Positions 44,095 to 54,565 of a stretch of DNA of 64,000 nucleotides are shown here, one piece after another. A model generated the notes under the pieces. The model ran no database searches, was not told where the DNA came from, and saw only the letters and a program-made list of their open reading frames with translations. The stretch is from the NCBI RefSeq assembly GCF_000430645.1, contig NZ_AUMK01000011.1, forward strand, positions 62,001 to 126,000, read 5' to 3'. Origin of the DNA: Aquimarina latercula DSM 2041 (GTDB lineage Bacteria > Bacteroidota > Bacteroidia > Flavobacteriales > Flavobacteriaceae). The translations under genes and the position numbers were made by a program. Position 1 is the first letter of the stretch. Each line of letters opens with the position of its first letter.

Positions 44095-45243
44095 ATGTCG
44101 TATTTAAGAATTATAATAATCACTTTAATTGGCTTTTCTGGATTTACTCAAGAGGCTTTTCATAATTTCGGTAATGTTCAAATTCATTCAACCGCTCAGA
44201 TAGGTTTTCATATAAATGTTATGAATAATGGAGAGTTTGACAATAACGCAGGAAAGACAGGATTTTATAACGATAATAGTTTAACAGTTTCTGGAAATAA
44301 CGAACCAGTATTTCATGATTTAGAAATCGATGTTAAAGATGATTTGGTTTTAGAAATCGGCGTAGGGGTTACTAACTTTCAAGAATTTGTAAATGGTAGA
44401 GTAATAACTGATAGAGATGAGAAAAGTGTTTCATTAGACTATATAAATGATGCTCCATATTTAGGAGAACATGATGATAGGTATGTCGATGGGTATGCTA
44501 CTTTAAATGGAAACTTAGATTTTTCTTTTCCTGTAGGTGATGATTTTAGGTTAAGACCTATAAAAATTGAGAATGAAGCTGCTAGTAATGGCTCCAGAGC
44601 TGCGTACTTTTTTGAAAACCCTAATACGCCAAATTTTTTTGTTGATAGCTTTGATACTGAGATGTATGAAGATTTATTATTTGGTGTAAGTATTTTCGAA
44701 TTTTGGGATTTAGATGGTAGTAATGAAACTAGAGTTACTCTAACATGGGATAGTAATAGTAATATACCTACATTAGTTGGAGATCTTAACGATTTAAGAG
44801 TGGTAGGTTGGAGTAAAGAACTTCGTAAGTGGGTTAATTTAGGAAATACCTCAGTGTTTGGTGATGTAAACAAAGGTGAAATTTCTTCTAAAGCAATTAT
44901 CCCGGATGATTATGAAGTATTAACTTTTGGATCATCAAATAGATTATTAGATGGAGATTTAGAAATTTTTACTGCTGTATCACCTAATGGAGATGGAATG
45001 AATGATACCTTTAAGATTCAGGGATTATCAAATTTTCCGGATAACGAATTATTTATATATAATCGATGGGGAGTATTAGTTTTTCAGAAGAAAGCATATC
45101 ATGAAAATCAAAACTTTGCTGGTATTTCTGAAGGTAGAGTCACAATTTCTCAAAAATCAGAACTGCCTGAGGGGACCTATTATTATGTATTGAACATAAC
45201 TGGAGCAAAAGATAGAGCGGGATATTTTTATATTAATAGATAA
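44095..45243 (+). CDS. Short T9SS type B (gliding-motility-associated C-terminal) secreted protein
   Basis: 382 residues. Signal peptide to about GFTQ, then beta-rich repeats without a recognised catalytic domain. The C-terminal 85 residues are the CHU_C/type B sorting domain: FTAVSPNGDGMNDTFKIQGL, then LFIYNRWGVLVFQKKAY and GTYYYVLNI. Type B tags usually occur on long adhesins; this small body suggests a cell-surface component secreted with PorP/SprF-like partners, none of which are adjacent. Confidence 0.85.
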   Translation: MSYLRIIIITLIGFSGFTQEAFHNFGNVQIHSTAQIGFHINVMNNGEFDNNAGKTGFYNDNSLTVSGNNEPVFHDLEIDVKDDLVLEIGVGVTNFQEFVNGRVITDRDEKSVSLDYINDAPYLGEHDDRYVDGYATLNGNLDFSFPVGDDFRLRPIKIENEAASNGSRAAYFFENPNTPNFFVDSFDTEMYEDLLFGVSIFEFWDLDGSNETRVTLTWDSNSNIPTLVGDLNDLRVVGWSKELRKWVNLGNTSVFGDVNKGEISSKAIIPDDYEVLTFGSSNRLLDGDLEIFTAVSPNGDGMNDTFKIQGLSNFPDNELFIYNRWGVLVFQKKAYHENQNFAGISEGRVTISQKSELPEGTYYYVLNITGAKDRAGYFYINR

Positions 45244-45262
45244 GAGGTTAAAAATAGTTGTA

Positions 45263-45768
45263 TTAATTGTTAATGGAGTTTGATAATAAATAATCAATTT
45301 GTTCAAATGTATAAGTTCCCATAAGCTCCCCTTTTGGGGAGATCAAAAATTTAGCTGGAATTTCTGAAACACCATATTTTCTTGCAATATCAGATAATAA
45401 AACAAAACGATTTTGATTTACAATTTGGTTCTTCCATGTATACCCAAATTTATCAGCCACTTTTTTCCAAGACTTTAGATTCTTTTCAAGAGCAACCGTA
45501 ACTATAGTAAGTTGGTTATCATGTTTTTTATAGATTGCGACCAGTTCAGGACTTTCTTTAAGACAGGGACCGCACCAAGAACCCCAAAAATCCAACAGTA
45601 CATATTTTCCTTGTAGATTTGATAATTTAAAGGAGTGCCATCAATAAGAGTCGTTTCAAAATCTGGAGCTAAATCTCCTTTTTCTGCTGCCGAAAATTTT
45701 GTATATAAATAGAATACCCCAAATAAGACAATAATTCCTAGAATAATGTACTGTGATATTTTTTTCAC
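45263..45768 (-). pseudogene. TlpA-like thioredoxin split by a frameshift
   Basis: The first part (from 45768) gives a membrane anchor and APDFETTLIDGTPL. The second (ending 45263) continues with LLDFWGSWCGPCLKESPEL, the active-site CGPC and the EIPAKFLISPKGEL cis-Pro region. The frames join properly if one T is added to the coding-strand TTT at about 45629-45631 (restoring TPFKLSNLQGKYVLLDFW). The joined protein would be 168 residues, the right length for a membrane-tethered periplasmic thioredoxin. One missing base in a short homopolymer: either a recent mutation or an assembly error. Confidence 0.85.
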
Positions 45769-45814
45769 TTTTATTTGAGATATATCTTTTTTAATAATTT
45801 ATAGTTGTAAAGAA

Positions 45815-47089
45815 CTATTGCTTATAGATTTTACCATTCTTCATAACGAAAACTACATTTTCCATAGTTTTGATGTCATCTCTAGGATCTTTGTCTACTG
45901 CAACTATATCCGCTATAAAATCTGGAGCTATTTGCCCTAATTCTTTACTCATGTTTAATACTTTTGCATTAACGATAGTTGCACATTGTATAGCTGTTAT
46001 AGCTGGCATTCCGGCTTCAACCATATATCCAAATTCTTTTCCATTTTGGCCGTGTTTAAAAACTCCTGCGTCGGTACCAAATGCAATTCGTACTCCTCGT
46101 TTATAAGCTTTTTTAAATGTATTTTGAATTTTTGGACCTATTTCTAATGCTTTGGGAACAATAATGGCTGGATAATACCCATCAATTGTTGCTTTTTCGG
46201 TTACTTCTTTACCAGCGGTAATCGTAGGTACTAAATAAGCTTTCTTTTTTTTCATTAGATCCATTGTTTTAGTACTCATTAGAGTCCCATGTTCTATGGT
46301 CGTTACTCCACCATTTAAAGCACGTTGCATACCCTCATCACCATGTGCGTGAGCCGCAACATGAAATCCATAGTCTTTAGCGGCTTCGCAAATTGCTTTT
46401 ATTTCTTCTAGTTTGAATTGAGGGTTAGAACCACTTTTAGCAACACTTAATACACCTCCTGTGGCAGTTATTTTAATAAGATCTGCTCCGTTTTTGTAAC
46501 GTTGTCTTACAGCTTTTTTAGCATCTTCTACGCCGTTTACAACACCATCTTTAGGTCCTGGATCTCCTATAATAGATTTTTTACTTCCATTAGTGGGATC
46601 TCCATGTCCTCCAGTACTAGAAATAATTTTTCCGGCCGTAAAAATTCGTGGACCTATTATTTTTTCCTGAGCAATTGCTTTTTTTAAAGAGATGTTTACA
46701 CCGCTTCCTCCAAGATCTCTTACAGTAGTAAATCCTGCCAACAAAGTAGCTTCGGCAAATCCTACAGAGTTGTAGGCAACATCTGCATCATTATGGGTGT
46801 AACGTTCTAAATATGCCTTCGGATTGGATTCACTCTCCATATGAACATGCATATCGATAAGTCCCGGCATAACTGTTTTGTCTTTGAGATCAACAATTAT
46901 ATCATTGCTATCTCCCTCTGTATAACCGATTTCTACCTTGCTTATTTTGTTTCCAGAAACCACAATGGTTCTTTCAGGAAGAATTTTTCCAGTTTTACTA
47001 TCAATTAATTTTCCGCAATGCAGATATGTGTCTTGTGCAGTAATTGTAATGCTCGTTAAAACAAAAAGTAAAGTGTAAAAGAATTTCAT
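45815..47089 (-). CDS. Secreted amidohydrolase (imidazolonepropionase-like)
   Basis: 424 residues with signal peptide (MKFFYTLLFVLTSITITAQ). Metal motif HVH in VMPGLIDMHVHMES, then KITATGG (Lys), HVAAHAHGDEGM, TIEHGT and the final FGTDAGVF Asp: a complete binuclear amidohydrolase site. The closest look is Xaa-Pro dipeptidase/organophosphate-acid-anhydrolase-like members. Substrate unknown; it is likely periplasmic. Confidence 0.9.
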   Translation of the reverse strand: MKFFYTLLFVLTSITITAQDTYLHCGKLIDSKTGKILPERTIVVSGNKISKVEIGYTEGDSNDIIVDLKDKTVMPGLIDMHVHMESESNPKAYLERYTHNDADVAYNSVGFAEATLLAGFTTVRDLGGSGVNISLKKAIAQEKIIGPRIFTAGKIISSTGGHGDPTNGSKKSIIGDPGPKDGVVNGVEDAKKAVRQRYKNGADLIKITATGGVLSVAKSGSNPQFKLEEIKAICEAAKDYGFHVAAHAHGDEGMQRALNGGVTTIEHGTLMSTKTMDLMKKKKAYLVPTITAGKEVTEKATIDGYYPAIIVPKALEIGPKIQNTFKKAYKRGVRIAFGTDAGVFKHGQNGKEFGYMVEAGMPAITAIQCATIVNAKVLNMSKELGQIAPDFIADIVAVDKDPRDDIKTMENVVFVMKNGKIYKQ

Positions 47090-47208
47090 AAGCTAATAAA
47101 TTGAGTGAAATTGTTTGTGTATATTATCAGATGAACAATTTAAAATAAATTAATCTAATTGATTAATAGATTATGATTTCTTTTAGAAATATAGGTTGGT
47201 AATAATGG

Positions 47209-48162
47209 CTATTTACCATGAAATTTCATATCAGGTAATGCTGCGTTGCCTTTTAAATATTTATTAAACCAATCGATTATATCTTGATCTCTTTCTTCTT
47301 TAAACTGACTGATACCATGATCTGCTCCTTCATAGATTTTTAATCTATAAGGTATTCGATGTTTTTCAAATTCTAAAGCTAGTTTTAAGGAATTGGTTGA
47401 TTTTACTCTCCAATCTGCATTACCATGTAATAATAAAATAGGAACTTTAGTAGAGAATTTATCTGCCCATACTATTGCTGATCTTTTTTCTAGTTCAGCT
47501 TGTTTGTTTTGATGATAATTGGGAATTAACTCAGCATAAACACCCTTTTCCATATTAGGTCTATCGATTGTTCTCAGATCAGACTTTGCGCCTCCGGTAA
47601 AAGCCGCTTTTATATTGTTCATTTTGGTAAGAGCAATATATGTCATCATTCCGCCTCGACTCCAACCATACATCCCAATACGTGTTGTATCTGCCTTTGG
47701 TAGCTCTTTAATTACTTTAGATAAATTTAAGACATCATTTATATCATTTCCTCCAAATTCTTCCATTCCTTCACTTTTACCTGATCCTCTATAATTACAG
47801 CCAATTACAATATAACCTTCACTTGCTAATTTTGAAAACCTTATGGCCGCCCAGGATACATTTAAATTACCAAAATCTCTATTCCCTCCTCTGTTGTAGA
47901 TAATAACTGGATATTTCTCGTCTCCTTTGGGAACTGAAGCGAAAGACTGAATTTTTAGCCCATCACTTAGATAAGTGATTTCGAACATGTCTACATTTTC
48001 GGAATAACGAAATCTATCTTTAAATTTAGTTTTAGAAGAATCTGTAAATACCTTAGGATAAAGTTGCCAATCAATTTTCTTTTTCTCTAGAATTATAGAT
48101 TCCTGAGATGAACATGAGTAAAGATTTATAATAATTAAGAGAACTAAAAAAAATCGTTTCAT
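47209..48162 (-). CDS. Lipoprotein alpha/beta hydrolase (S9 prolyl-oligopeptidase-like)
   Basis: 317 residues from the ATG at 48162; a GTG at 48186 adds eight unlikely residues. Lipobox NLYSC, so it is membrane-anchored. Catalytic Ser in GMYGWSRGGMM, Asp/His in LLHGNADWRV and GADHGIS. The fold is that of S9 dipeptidyl-peptidase catalytic domains without the beta-propeller. It probably cleaves short peptides or esters in the periplasm or on the surface. Confidence 0.87.
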   Translation of the reverse strand: MKRFFLVLLIIINLYSCSSQESIILEKKKIDWQLYPKVFTDSSKTKFKDRFRYSENVDMFEITYLSDGLKIQSFASVPKGDEKYPVIIYNRGGNRDFGNLNVSWAAIRFSKLASEGYIVIGCNYRGSGKSEGMEEFGGNDINDVLNLSKVIKELPKADTTRIGMYGWSRGGMMTYIALTKMNNIKAAFTGGAKSDLRTIDRPNMEKGVYAELIPNYHQNKQAELEKRSAIVWADKFSTKVPILLLHGNADWRVKSTNSLKLALEFEKHRIPYRLKIYEGADHGISQFKEERDQDIIDWFNKYLKGNAALPDMKFHGK

Positions 48163-48230
48163 TTGTTTACTTTTTTTTAAGGACACTTAACCTGTATAGA
48201 TATTACAAAAAGTTAAGTGTGTGTAAAATG

Positions 48231-51133
48231 TTACCTTAATAATTCTACTAGATCATTTTCTATATAGTCAGGTATAGTATCGATATCTATGATTTCATCA
48301 GAAAGATGCTGTTTTCTTTCTTGTAATTGAAGAATCTTTTCTTCTATCGTATTTTTAGTGATGAAACGAGTAACCATAACATTGTTGTTTTGTCCAATAC
48401 GATGGGCCCGAGCAATAGCTTGTTTTTCTATAAATGGGTTCCACCAAGGGTCTAATAAAACAACATAAGAAGCTTTGGTTAGATTAAGACCAACTCCACC
48501 AGCTTTTAGTGAAATAAAGAATAAAGAGATGGAATCATTTTTCTGAAACTCATTAACTATTTTTTCTCTATCAGCGTTTTTTGTTTGACCAGTAAGACTA
48601 ACAAAGGATATGTTTTGTGCTTTGCACCAAGTTTGATAGATCTCTAAATGAGATACAAAAGAGCTGAATACTAGGGCTTTTTTATGGGATTTAGCTAAGG
48701 TCTCTAGATAAGAAGTAACATCCTTGAATTTACACGAAGAATCTTCTGTTGTGGAATCTAATAGTTTAGGGTGGTTGGCTAGTTGTCTTAATTTAGTTAA
48801 GGTGTTTAAAACATGTATTTTATTAGTGGCAATAGGATCAATACCTAGTAATAGATTTCTTGCAGCTGATTTTTGAGATTCGTATGCTTTTTCTTGTTCA
48901 TTAAGCATTTCTGTGTAGATAATTTGCTCAGATAACTCAGGAAGGTCTTTTGCAACTTGTTCTTTGGTTCTTCTTAATATAAAAGGTTCTATGAGTGTTT
49001 TTAGTTCTTTAATGCGTTCTTCGTTCTGATATTTCTCAATCGGAATTTTAAAATGATCTTTAAAAAACGGAAAACTTCCCAACATTCCTGGATTGATAAA
49101 CTCCATTTGGGACCAAAGATCAGATAATGAATTTTCTATAGGAGTTCCGCTTAGCGAAATTTTATGAGTTGCATTAATATCATTAATAGCTTTAAATATT
49201 TTAGATTCTTTATTCTTAATCTGCTGACTTTCGTCTGTTATTAAATAGGTGAATGTTGTTTTTTGTAAAATAGAAATATCCTTAGCTAAAGTGGTATAGG
49301 TGGTCAGTATGATGTCATAGGTTTCTAAATAAGGAGCTATTTTTTTTCGATCACTCCCGATGTACTTTGTAATAGTAAGGTGCGGAGCAAATTTTAGTAT
49401 TTCCTGCGCCCAATTAAAAATAAGAGAAGAGGGTAAAACAATTAGAGCTTTTAAATACGTTTTTATTTCTAGGGGATCGCTAAATAGATCTAGTCGAACG
49501 GTTTTTGGAGTTGATTGTTCTGTTTTTAGTTGTTCTTTTGAAAAAACAAGAGTTGCAATAGTTTGTAATGTTTTTCCAAGTCCCATATCATCAGCAAGAC
49601 AAGCTCCCAGATGATTTCCTTGGTGTTTTACTAACCACTTTACGCCTTCTTCTTGATATGGTCTTAATGTAGCTTTTAGTTTAGAAGATGATTGATATTT
49701 TAAATCAATTGTATCCTTTATTTCTAGTTCTTCTGGGTCAACGATTTCTTTAAGTAGTGTGTAATTTCCTTTGTTAACAAGGATACTATCTTCTTTTACT
49801 TTTCCGAAATTTGCTAATTTTTTATAACGAGTCATCCATTCCAATGGAATAATGAAAATGGTTTCATCATCCATTGGAAAGAAGCGATTATTATCTTTTA
49901 TGTATTTAATAAATTTCGAAAAAGGAATTTCTTTTGTACCAATTTGTACTATTCCTTTGACATCGAACCAGTCATTTTTTTTTTATTTTTTATCTCGATT
50001 TCGTGTGAATCAAGATTTACAGATTTATTATCTAAATCTGGAAGGATGATTTCGACACCTTCTTTTTCAAGATCTTTATGGTGATTCTGTACCCAGTTAA
50101 AAATTGCTAAAGGATCATTAGAAGTTGTAGTTTCTAATAAAAGGTTTGCATTTACCTTTAAATCTTTAGACTCTAGTAAATCTATTATTTCTTTTTCAGC
50201 CTTTGGATCTCTTTTTATTTGGGTGATCTGGATTTCTTCGTTATCTCCAAAATGTACATCAGAAGATGTTTTTTTATTGCTATTGTAATCAAAACTAGCT
50301 TCTCCGTAATTAAAAATTACCTTGGCAACATAATTTTCCTTTATAAAATCTTGGATAATTTCTAGTTTGTAGGATGCTATGTTTTTATGAATCACAATTT
50401 CGAAGCCATTAGCAATTACATCTACATTTTTGATAACAGGAATAATTACTTTATCTAGATATGTTTTAATGTGTTTCTTAGCAATGGTAATCTTTTCTTT
50501 GCTAAAGAAAGGTTTTAGTTTATTGGCATTCAAGTTGTTAATATGATGTATGGATTTGTCTACAACAATCCAAGACGGTTCGTTTAATAAAATTTGAATA
50601 CTATGATTTTGAGGGATTATTACCTTTTCTTCATCTTTTAACGAAAAGGCATAATCAATTCCTTCATCAGTTTTTGTAAATTCTAGAATAGGGTTGAGGA
50701 TACTTTTTCCAATCGATAATCTATGTACTTCAAACGGATCTTTTCTCTGCGCATTATGTATTACAGAGTATTCGTTTTTTATAACTAACTCATAAAAGTC
50801 AGAAAGTTTATTGTTTACATAATTAATAACAACATCTTTAATTTTAGGATCCTTTAGAATGTCTGCTAAACCGAATGTTTTTCTTTTTTTAGCGGGTCTA
50901 AACTGTTGTTCTAAAACAGCTGTTTTTAAACTGGAACATATTTCTAGCAATTGTTCATGAGCTGTTTCTAAATATGGTATCTCAAAACTTTTTAATGTTG
51001 CTGGAGTAGCCTGTTTTTCTACATATCCTAATCGGTCATTTGTAACAGGTACAATATACGCTTCTGGTAATGGAGGGATTCCAGGTAAATTATTATGGTC
51101 AACTAGGTTATAACAGATGCAAAGTGAATCCAT
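48231..51133 (-). pseudogene. SNF2-family helicase split at an A10 tract
   Basis: Two frames: 51133-49949 (394 residues, N-terminal regulatory part) and from about 49975 to 48231 (helicase part). Coding-strand A10 (49984-49975) separates them; 11 or 8 A would restore one frame of about 967 residues, normal for this family. The helicase part is intact: DDMGLGKTLQT (Walker A), LITDESQQIK (DESQ in place of DEAH), LSGTPIENSLSDLWSQM and ARAHRIGQ. It would remodel protein-DNA complexes. Because slippage on A10 could make some full-length protein, this may not be a dead gene. An assembly error is also possible. Confidence 0.85.
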
Positions 51134-51238
51134 TGTGGGTATTTATTGGTTGTATTTAGTTATTAACTACGGGGTTATTTATATATATGTAAAAGAGATT
51201 AAAATTATTTTCTAACCTAATTTTACTAGCTTTTTTGT

Positions 51239-52408
51239 CTATTTCGTTACAAAATCGATAACATTTTTTGTAATAAAATCAATTTGCTCATTATCTAATT
51301 CAGTATGCATTGGTAATGAAATCACTTCTTTTATAAGCTGATTAGTAATTGTGAAATTTGCTTCATCATAGCGATCATCTTGATAAGCCTTTTGTTTATG
51401 TAAGGGTATTGGATAATATACACCACAAGGAATTCCTTGATCATTAAGGTGTTGTACTAACGCGTCTCTATCTGTATTGACAACACGCAATGTATATTGA
51501 TGAAATACGTGACAATCGCAAGTGTCACAAATTATATTCTCATTAGTGTCACAACTATTTCCTTTCACTTTTGGGGTGATAATATTCTCAATTCCTTCAA
51601 AAGCTTTATTATATTTTCTGGCCGCTGTTCTTCTAGCATTATTATAAGTATCCAGATTAGGTAATTTTGCTCTAAGTACTGTAGCCTGAATAGAGTCTAA
51701 ACGAGAATTTACACCAACCACATCGTGATGGTATCTTTTATACATTCCGTGATTTACAATACCACGAATGGTATGTGCTAGATCATCATCATTCGTAAAA
51801 ATAGCTCCACCATCACCATAGCATCCTAAGTTTTTAGAAGGAAAAAATGAAGTAGAAGATACATGACCAATAGTTCCCGTTTTAGCAACTTTACCATCAT
51901 TAAATTTATAACTACCACCAATTCCTTGAGCATTATCTTCTATTACATATAGATCATGTTCTTTTGCTATTTTCATAATTTCATCCATATTGGCAGCCTG
52001 GCCAAATAAATGAACAGGTACGATTGCTTTTGTATTAGGAGTAATTGCCTTACGTATAGCATCGGGATCAATATTAAAAGAATCTTTTTCTACATCCACA
52101 AGTACCGGAGTTAACTGTAATAACGCGATTACTTCTACTGTCGCAGCAAAAGTAAAATCTGCAGTAATTACTTCGTCTCCTGGTTTCAAATTTAATCCCA
52201 TCATTGCTATTTGTAAAGCGTCTGTTCCATTCGCACACGGAATCACATGCTTTACATCAAGATATTCCTCTAATTCTTTCTGAAAACTATGTACTTCAGG
52301 GCCATTAATAAATGCAGCAGATGAAATAACGTCTAGAATAGAGGAGTCTACACGTTCTTTTATTTGTTCGTATTGACCCTTTAAGTCAACCATTTGAATC
52401 TTCTTCAT
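51239..52408 (-). CDS. DegT/DnrJ/EryC1-family sugar aminotransferase
   Basis: 389 residues. MVDLKGQYEQIKERVDSSI, VIPCANGTDALQIAMMGL, IEDNAQGIGG and the PLP-lysine STSFFPSKNLGCYGDGGA are all present. Members transfer an amino group to nucleotide keto-sugars for surface polysaccharide. A loop near residue 300 carries a Cys cluster (C-x8-C-x2-C-x-C, CDTNENIICDTCDCH) not seen in the basic family, which could bind a metal. No other sugar-nucleotide genes are adjacent. Confidence 0.9.
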   Translation of the reverse strand: MKKIQMVDLKGQYEQIKERVDSSILDVISSAAFINGPEVHSFQKELEEYLDVKHVIPCANGTDALQIAMMGLNLKPGDEVITADFTFAATVEVIALLQLTPVLVDVEKDSFNIDPDAIRKAITPNTKAIVPVHLFGQAANMDEIMKIAKEHDLYVIEDNAQGIGGSYKFNDGKVAKTGTIGHVSSTSFFPSKNLGCYGDGGAIFTNDDDLAHTIRGIVNHGMYKRYHHDVVGVNSRLDSIQATVLRAKLPNLDTYNNARRTAARKYNKAFEGIENIITPKVKGNSCDTNENIICDTCDCHVFHQYTLRVVNTDRDALVQHLNDQGIPCGVYYPIPLHKQKAYQDDRYDEANFTITNQLIKEVISLPMHTELDNEQIDFITKNVIDFVTK

Positions 52409-52552
52409 AGGATGTGTTTTGTAACCGCACGAAAGTACAAAATAATGATGCCATTGCCAATGTGATACTTAGTTTTGATCTGTTTTTTATTAACGGATAA
52501 AATCAAAATAGTGTCATTTTAGCAACAGCCTTTCTTCTAGATATTTATAAAA

Positions 52553-54358
52553 CTATTCCTTAACGAATTTTATTGTTTTTTCGTGATTTACCTGTAAAAG
52601 GTATATCCCAGATGATAATTGCTCTAATTTTTCTGAAATATTATATTCTGAATTTTGGGTTACTTTCACTTCAAAACTCTTCATTTTTTTGCCAGTTATA
52701 TCGTAAACTGCTAAAGATATTTTATCGGATATAGAATATTCTTGTAGTGATAGTAAAGCATAATTTTTTACCGAATTTGGTGATAATTTTATTGATTTTT
52801 CGTTTTTATCTAAAGGCTTATTTACTTCCGTATTAAAAGTCAAAGCCTTATTAATATCTCCTACTACAAAACCAGAGATAATACTTCTTTTAAAATTACC
52901 TGTACTTTCTGAATTTAGAAACAAGCTGTATACACCTTCTTCCAGATTTTTGGTATCGAAATAAAAACTATCGTTGATTTTATCAAAAGTAATTACTTCC
53001 GGATCACTTTGTACTTGTGTTCCATCAATATTAGAAGTTCTAATAATTACACCGCGTGTTTCTATGTTTGTAAGTAAAGAATTGTTTTTTTGTGTTGAAG
53101 AAATATCAACTTTTAATAAAGGATATTTATTTCTTATTTGATTTTCTAATGACATCGTGATTCCATTATTTTGTTTTACAAAGGCAGCAAAACGAGAATT
53201 ACTTTGTAACTTGATATTATTAGAAGTAAGAGAGATTACAGATCTATGATTGCCTTGGGTATTAATTTTTAACTGATCTGTTTGTTTTTTGTTAATGCCT
53301 TGAAACGTAGCTTTAGGATTTTCGTGTATAATTTCGGCTACTGCAAATCTAGAGTTTTTGTCAAAAATTATTTCGTCGTATTCATTTTCAGAATGTATGA
53401 TGTAATAGTTACTAGTGGTGATGTAATTCGCTGGATTTATGTTTTCAAAAGATGGATTACTTTTTTGAGAACGATTTTGTATGTATGATTTTACATAAGG
53501 CCAACTAAATTGCCCAAAACTTACATCTATATGATCAAAGAAGGCACGATAATCATTTTTTTTAAAGACATATGTTGCTCCAGGCCTTAGCGTACTTCTA
53601 TAAGGTGCAACACCATCATTTGCACCTTGGATAGGAAGTAAAATTCCACCGGTAACCGTAAAAGCGGCTCTGGCAAGAAGATTTGATCCATTGAAATATC
53701 CGGAAGCTCCTAAAACAACAAATTTTTCTGGCTCGTTATTTTCATTGTTATCTAAATATGGGCGAACTACATCTCGACAATAATAAGTGGTAGAGGTTCT
53801 AGCACCTTCATTTAAACCAGTCAATCGCCAAGCCCAGTTTAACCAAGGCATTTGAGAAATGTCGGCTAGATAAGTTCCCCAATATGGAGTTCCCAAAGCA
53901 AAAACTTGTTGTACCTTATCTTTTTTTCCATATTGAATCATAGCAGCTTCTGCGGCTTTCCCTCCATTACTATGGGCTATGATATATACATCTGCGACAT
54001 TGTATTTGTTTGTAACAATGTCAATGGACTCTGCAAGTAGTTCTCCATTGACCCATATGCCACCACCTCTTGTTGTAGCAACGAAAACAGCCTGATATCC
54101 TTCATTATATGTTTTTTGATAAAAAGAATTATCAAATAAAAATTGACTTTGATTTAGATCAATATATCCGTGATTAAAAACAATCACTTTTCCGTTATAA
54201 TTTGCAGGGGTCGCTCCATAATGAATGGTTGATTTAAAAAGCGGACCAACAAAAAATGGATTGAGTTTATCAGGTGTAGGCAGTTGTACCTCTAAAAAAT
54301 TCTGAGAAAAAAGTATTGCACAGGATAGTAAAGCAATTAGAGTAAGTTTTAATTTCAT
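52553..54358 (-). CDS. Secreted alpha/beta hydrolase with T9SS sorting domain
   Basis: 601 residues. Signal peptide ending at ILFSQ, then a lipase-like alpha/beta hydrolase with VIVFNHGYIDLNQ (oxyanion) and nucleophile Ser130 in IIAHSNGGKAAEAAM; the later DGVAPYRSTLR and FFDHIDVSFG could supply Asp and His. About 310-500 is a beta-rich middle region. The last 75 residues (LSPNSVKNYALLSLQ ... SSGIYLLQV) form a type A T9SS sorting domain. The enzyme should be an extracellular esterase or lipase. Confidence 0.85.
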   Translation of the reverse strand: MKLKLTLIALLSCAILFSQNFLEVQLPTPDKLNPFFVGPLFKSTIHYGATPANYNGKVIVFNHGYIDLNQSQFLFDNSFYQKTYNEGYQAVFVATTRGGGIWVNGELLAESIDIVTNKYNVADVYIIAHSNGGKAAEAAMIQYGKKDKVQQVFALGTPYWGTYLADISQMPWLNWAWRLTGLNEGARTSTTYYCRDVVRPYLDNNENNEPEKFVVLGASGYFNGSNLLARAAFTVTGGILLPIQGANDGVAPYRSTLRPGATYVFKKNDYRAFFDHIDVSFGQFSWPYVKSYIQNRSQKSNPSFENINPANYITTSNYYIIHSENEYDEIIFDKNSRFAVAEIIHENPKATFQGINKKQTDQLKINTQGNHRSVISLTSNNIKLQSNSRFAAFVKQNNGITMSLENQIRNKYPLLKVDISSTQKNNSLLTNIETRGVIIRTSNIDGTQVQSDPEVITFDKINDSFYFDTKNLEEGVYSLFLNSESTGNFKRSIISGFVVGDINKALTFNTEVNKPLDKNEKSIKLSPNSVKNYALLSLQEYSISDKISLAVYDITGKKMKSFEVKVTQNSEYNISEKLEQLSSGIYLLQVNHEKTIKFVKE

Positions 54359-54565
54359 AAGATTTGAGTTTGCGTGATAGTTGGTGTTAATTTAAGAATT
54401 TTAATAAACAAAATTTGTTAAAAACGTAAAATTTTAAATATATTTTTAGTAAAATGATAATTATTATGTGTTTTTGATAATTTGAAAATTTCAGGTTTTG
54501 CACCGTATGTTTATCAATTTTTACAGGAAAGAGCCGTATTTTAGCGATGTATTAAATCAAGACTT

